Assembly (NCBI GenBank): GCA_048266425.1
Contig: JBLWZN010000024.1
Coordinates: 1 to 64,000 of the forward strand
Direction: 5' to 3'
DNA length: 64,000 nt
Origin: Cerina sp048266425
GTDB taxonomy: Bacteria; Bacteroidota; Bacteroidia; Flavobacteriales; Flavobacteriaceae
Both the position numbers and the translations under genes were made by a program. A model generated the notes under the pieces. That model worked only from the letters and a program-made list of their open reading frames with translations, ran no database searches and was not told the DNA's origin. Shown piece after piece: positions 62,061-64,000 of the stretch. Within the stretch, counting starts at the first letter, position 1. Each line of letters opens with the position of its first letter.

Positions 62061-64000
62061 TCAACCTGCCAACGCCATTTTTAAAATCGAGATAGGATGC
62101 AGAGCCTCTCTTTGTGTGCCATCCTGAATTTGATGCCTACAGCTTGTACCATTCGCAGCAACGATAACTTCCGGTGCAGATTTTCGAATGGCAGGAAACA
62201 GCTTCAGTTCCCCTACTTGCATGCTTACCTCGTAGTGCTCTTTTTCGTATCCGAACGATCCAGCCATACCGCAACACCCTGAACTAATTATGGTAACCTG
62301 GTGGTTAATGGGCAAATTTAGGACATCAAAAGTCACTTTTTGATTAGAAAGGGACTTCTGATGGCAATGGGTATGAATTTTTATAGTCCTGGGTTCCTTG
62401 GAAAAATTTTCAGAGGTTATTTCCCCCTTTTGTATTTCCGCGGAAAGGAATTCCTCGATCAAATAAGAGCTTATTGCAATGGCATTTGCCGTTACGGAAT
62501 CTTTAACCAAACGCTTATATTCGTCTCGAAAGGTAAGAATTGCTGAGGGTTCCAAGCCTATAATCGGACAGCCCGCCTCTACAATTTTCTTTAATTTTCC
62601 CACATTTTTTTCCGCTAATTTTTTGGCCTGTTTCAAATAACCTTTGGAAATAAAAGTACGACCGCTTTCCGCATAAAAAAGCTCTACCTCGTAACCCAAG
62701 CGCACCAATACCTCTATGGCATCCTTACCGAGCTCAACGTCCAAATATTGGGTAAACTCATCAATGTACAATACAACTTTTCTTTTTCTTGCTATATGGA
62801 CATCCTTGAACTTCCCTAAATAATTATCAAAATTAAAATTATGGACCATGGGCAGGGTACGATTTTTGGCCACGCCCGTAATGCTTTTTGCCCATCCGCT
62901 CAAGATCTTGGAGCTGTATACAAAATTGGTCAAGCCAGAAATTTTACTGCCCAATTGGTTAAGTTGGGTATTGTAGGCAAATAGTTTGCTGCGCAGGGAA
63001 TAGCCGTTGGCTTCCTGGTATTGATACAAAAATTCGGCCTTCAATGTAGCAATATCCACATTGCTGGGACATTCACTGGAACAGGCCTTGCAACTAAGAC
63101 AAAGATCCAACACTTCTTTCAGCTCTTCTTGATCAAAGGGATTGGATTTTGTGGGATTCGTCATAAATTCCCTCAGGGCGTTGGCCCTTGCCCTTGTCGT
63201 ATGTTTTTCATTCCTGGTAGCATGGTAACTGGGGCACATGGCCCCTGATGCATGTTCGGTTTTTCTGCAATCCCCACTGCCATTACACTTTTCGGCGGCC
63301 TTAAGGATCCCTTCGCTATCCGAAAAATCCATCAAAGTTTTTATCTCGGGTTCCTTGCGATCCACCACGTACCTTAAGGATTCGTCCATTGGATAGGGCT
63401 CGACGATTTTACCGGGGTTAAAAATATTATGGGGATCAAAATAAGACTTAATACGCTTAAGAAGCTCGTAATTTTCTTCGCCGATCATCAACGGGATAAA
63501 TTCGGCCCTTACGATACCATCGCCGTGTTCCCCGCTAAAGGAGCCGCGATATTTTTTGGTCAATTTGGCCACATCGGTGGTAATGGATCGAAACAGGGAA
63601 ACATCTGTAGATTTTTTGAGGTTAAGAATAGGCCGCAAATGCAGCTCTCCAGCACCGGCGTGCGCATAATAAACCGCATCCTGCCCGTATCCTCTCATTA
63701 TTTCGGTAAACTCGCCAATAAAATCCTTAAGGTCCTCAACGGCAACAGCAGTATCCTCAATGCACGCAACGGCCTTACGATCCCCGACCATGTTTCCCAA
63801 AAGGCCCAAGCCCGCTTTTCTCAATTCCACGGCCCTATTGATATCTGTCCCTTTTAAAATGGGATTCGAATAACTGAGTCCAGAGCCATTTATGGTAGCC
63901 AAAAGCAAACTCAGCTGTTTTTCCAATCCAGATTCGGAATCGGCGCGTACTTCCAACATTAAAAGTGCCGCAGGATCGCCGGCAACAAAAAACCGATTGG
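62061..64000 (-). CDS. FAD/Fe-S oxidoreductase (D-lactate dehydrogenase-like), truncated at the window edge
   Basis: Coding continues to the last base of the window with no upstream stop, so the true start lies beyond; 646 residues are visible and the N-terminal FAD-binding half is missing. The visible part holds the end of the FAD-linked oxidase C domain (FSGEHGDGIVRAEFIP, FDPHNIFNPGKIV), a [4Fe-4S] ferredoxin motif CLSCKACSSECPSNV, and a Cys-rich GlpC-like part with THCHQKS and SGCCGMAGSFGYE. Such proteins oxidise D-lactate, glycolate or D-2-hydroxyacids at the membrane. Confidence 0.9.
   Translation of the reverse strand, partial: NRFFVAGDPAALLMLEVRADSESGLEKQLSLLLATINGSGLSYSNPILKGTDINRAVELRKAGLGLLGNMVGDRKAVACIEDTAVAVEDLKDFIGEFTEIMRGYGQDAVYYAHAGAGELHLRPILNLKKSTDVSLFRSITTDVAKLTKKYRGSFSGEHGDGIVRAEFIPLMIGEENYELLKRIKSYFDPHNIFNPGKIVEPYPMDESLRYVVDRKEPEIKTLMDFSDSEGILKAAEKCNGSGDCRKTEHASGAMCPSYHATRNEKHTTRARANALREFMTNPTKSNPFDQEELKEVLDLCLSCKACSSECPSNVDIATLKAEFLYQYQEANGYSLRSKLFAYNTQLNQLGSKISGLTNFVYSSKILSGWAKSITGVAKNRTLPMVHNFNFDNYLGKFKDVHIARKRKVVLYIDEFTQYLDVELGKDAIEVLVRLGYEVELFYAESGRTFISKGYLKQAKKLAEKNVGKLKKIVEAGCPIIGLEPSAILTFRDEYKRLVKDSVTANAIAISSYLIEEFLSAEIQKGEITSENFSKEPRTIKIHTHCHQKSLSNQKVTFDVLNLPINHQVTIISSGCCGMAGSFGYEKEHYEVSMQVGELKLFPAIRKSAPEVIVAANGTSCRHQIQDGTQREALHPISILKMALAG

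Overview
This window looks like a chromosomal segment of a marine-type Flavobacteriaceae bacterium (Bacteroidota). The evidence is in the genes: an LpxC-FabZ fusion, PorX (the PglZ-domain response regulator of type IX secretion), a fused E1 alpha/beta dehydrogenase, fused HisIE and HisB, many short Bacteroidota-style lipoproteins (lipobox near residue 16-21), and several upstream boxes matching the Bacteroidota -7 element TAnnTTTG. I cannot fix the genus. I saw no rRNA, tRNA, CRISPR array, prophage or intact transposase.

Layout. 1-4570: an ABC ATPase followed by a permease fused to an M1-type peptidase. 4571-7688: a secreted 732-residue protein of unknown function, bounded on both sides by copies of one hairpin-forming repeat family. 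7689-10775: CHRD-like lipoprotein, coiled-coil protein, ribosome hibernation factor, small exported protein, TerC. 10868-16940 (minus): a seven-gene biosynthetic locus with a type III polyketide synthase, methyltransferase, flavoprotein and a private fatty-acid-type set (ACP, ketosynthase, dehydratase, FabL-like reductase). 17073-20512 (minus): OmpA lipoprotein, lipocalin lipoprotein, fused E1 dehydrogenase. 20826-25678 (plus): 2OG oxygenase, cytochrome-like lipoprotein, SUI1, DUF1835, nucleoside phosphorylase, substrate-binding-like protein.

25736-34877 (minus): a complete histidine operon (hisG-D-C-B-H-A-F-IE, then ung). It is headed by a 17-codon leader peptide with three consecutive His codons and a terminator, which is a classic attenuator layout. 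A four-helix-bundle gene sits between hisA and hisF, and the spacers are rich in small repeats. 34974-46067 (minus): prohibitin and VWA proteins, fabG, sucD, then the lipid A block lpxD-lpxC/fabZ-lpxA-efp-second LpxD-like, and an HD phosphohydrolase.

46302-53859 (mainly plus): porX, tsaE, a tiny lipoprotein ending in two identical 12-residue repeats behind an inverted-repeat operator, a membrane protein, alanine dehydrogenase, DUF4258, proline dehydrogenase and aroB. 53959-64000: small conserved proteins, DinB, Lrp, M14 carboxypeptidase, HTH regulator, DCC protein, QEGLA peptidase, dicarboxylate symporter, aroC and a truncated FAD/Fe-S oxidoreductase running off the right edge.

The most unusual items are the repeat-peptide lipoprotein with its operator (48482-48865), the type III PKS plus FAS-type locus, the repeat array flanking 4915-7113, and the his leader with a mobile-looking repeat between attenuator and hisG.
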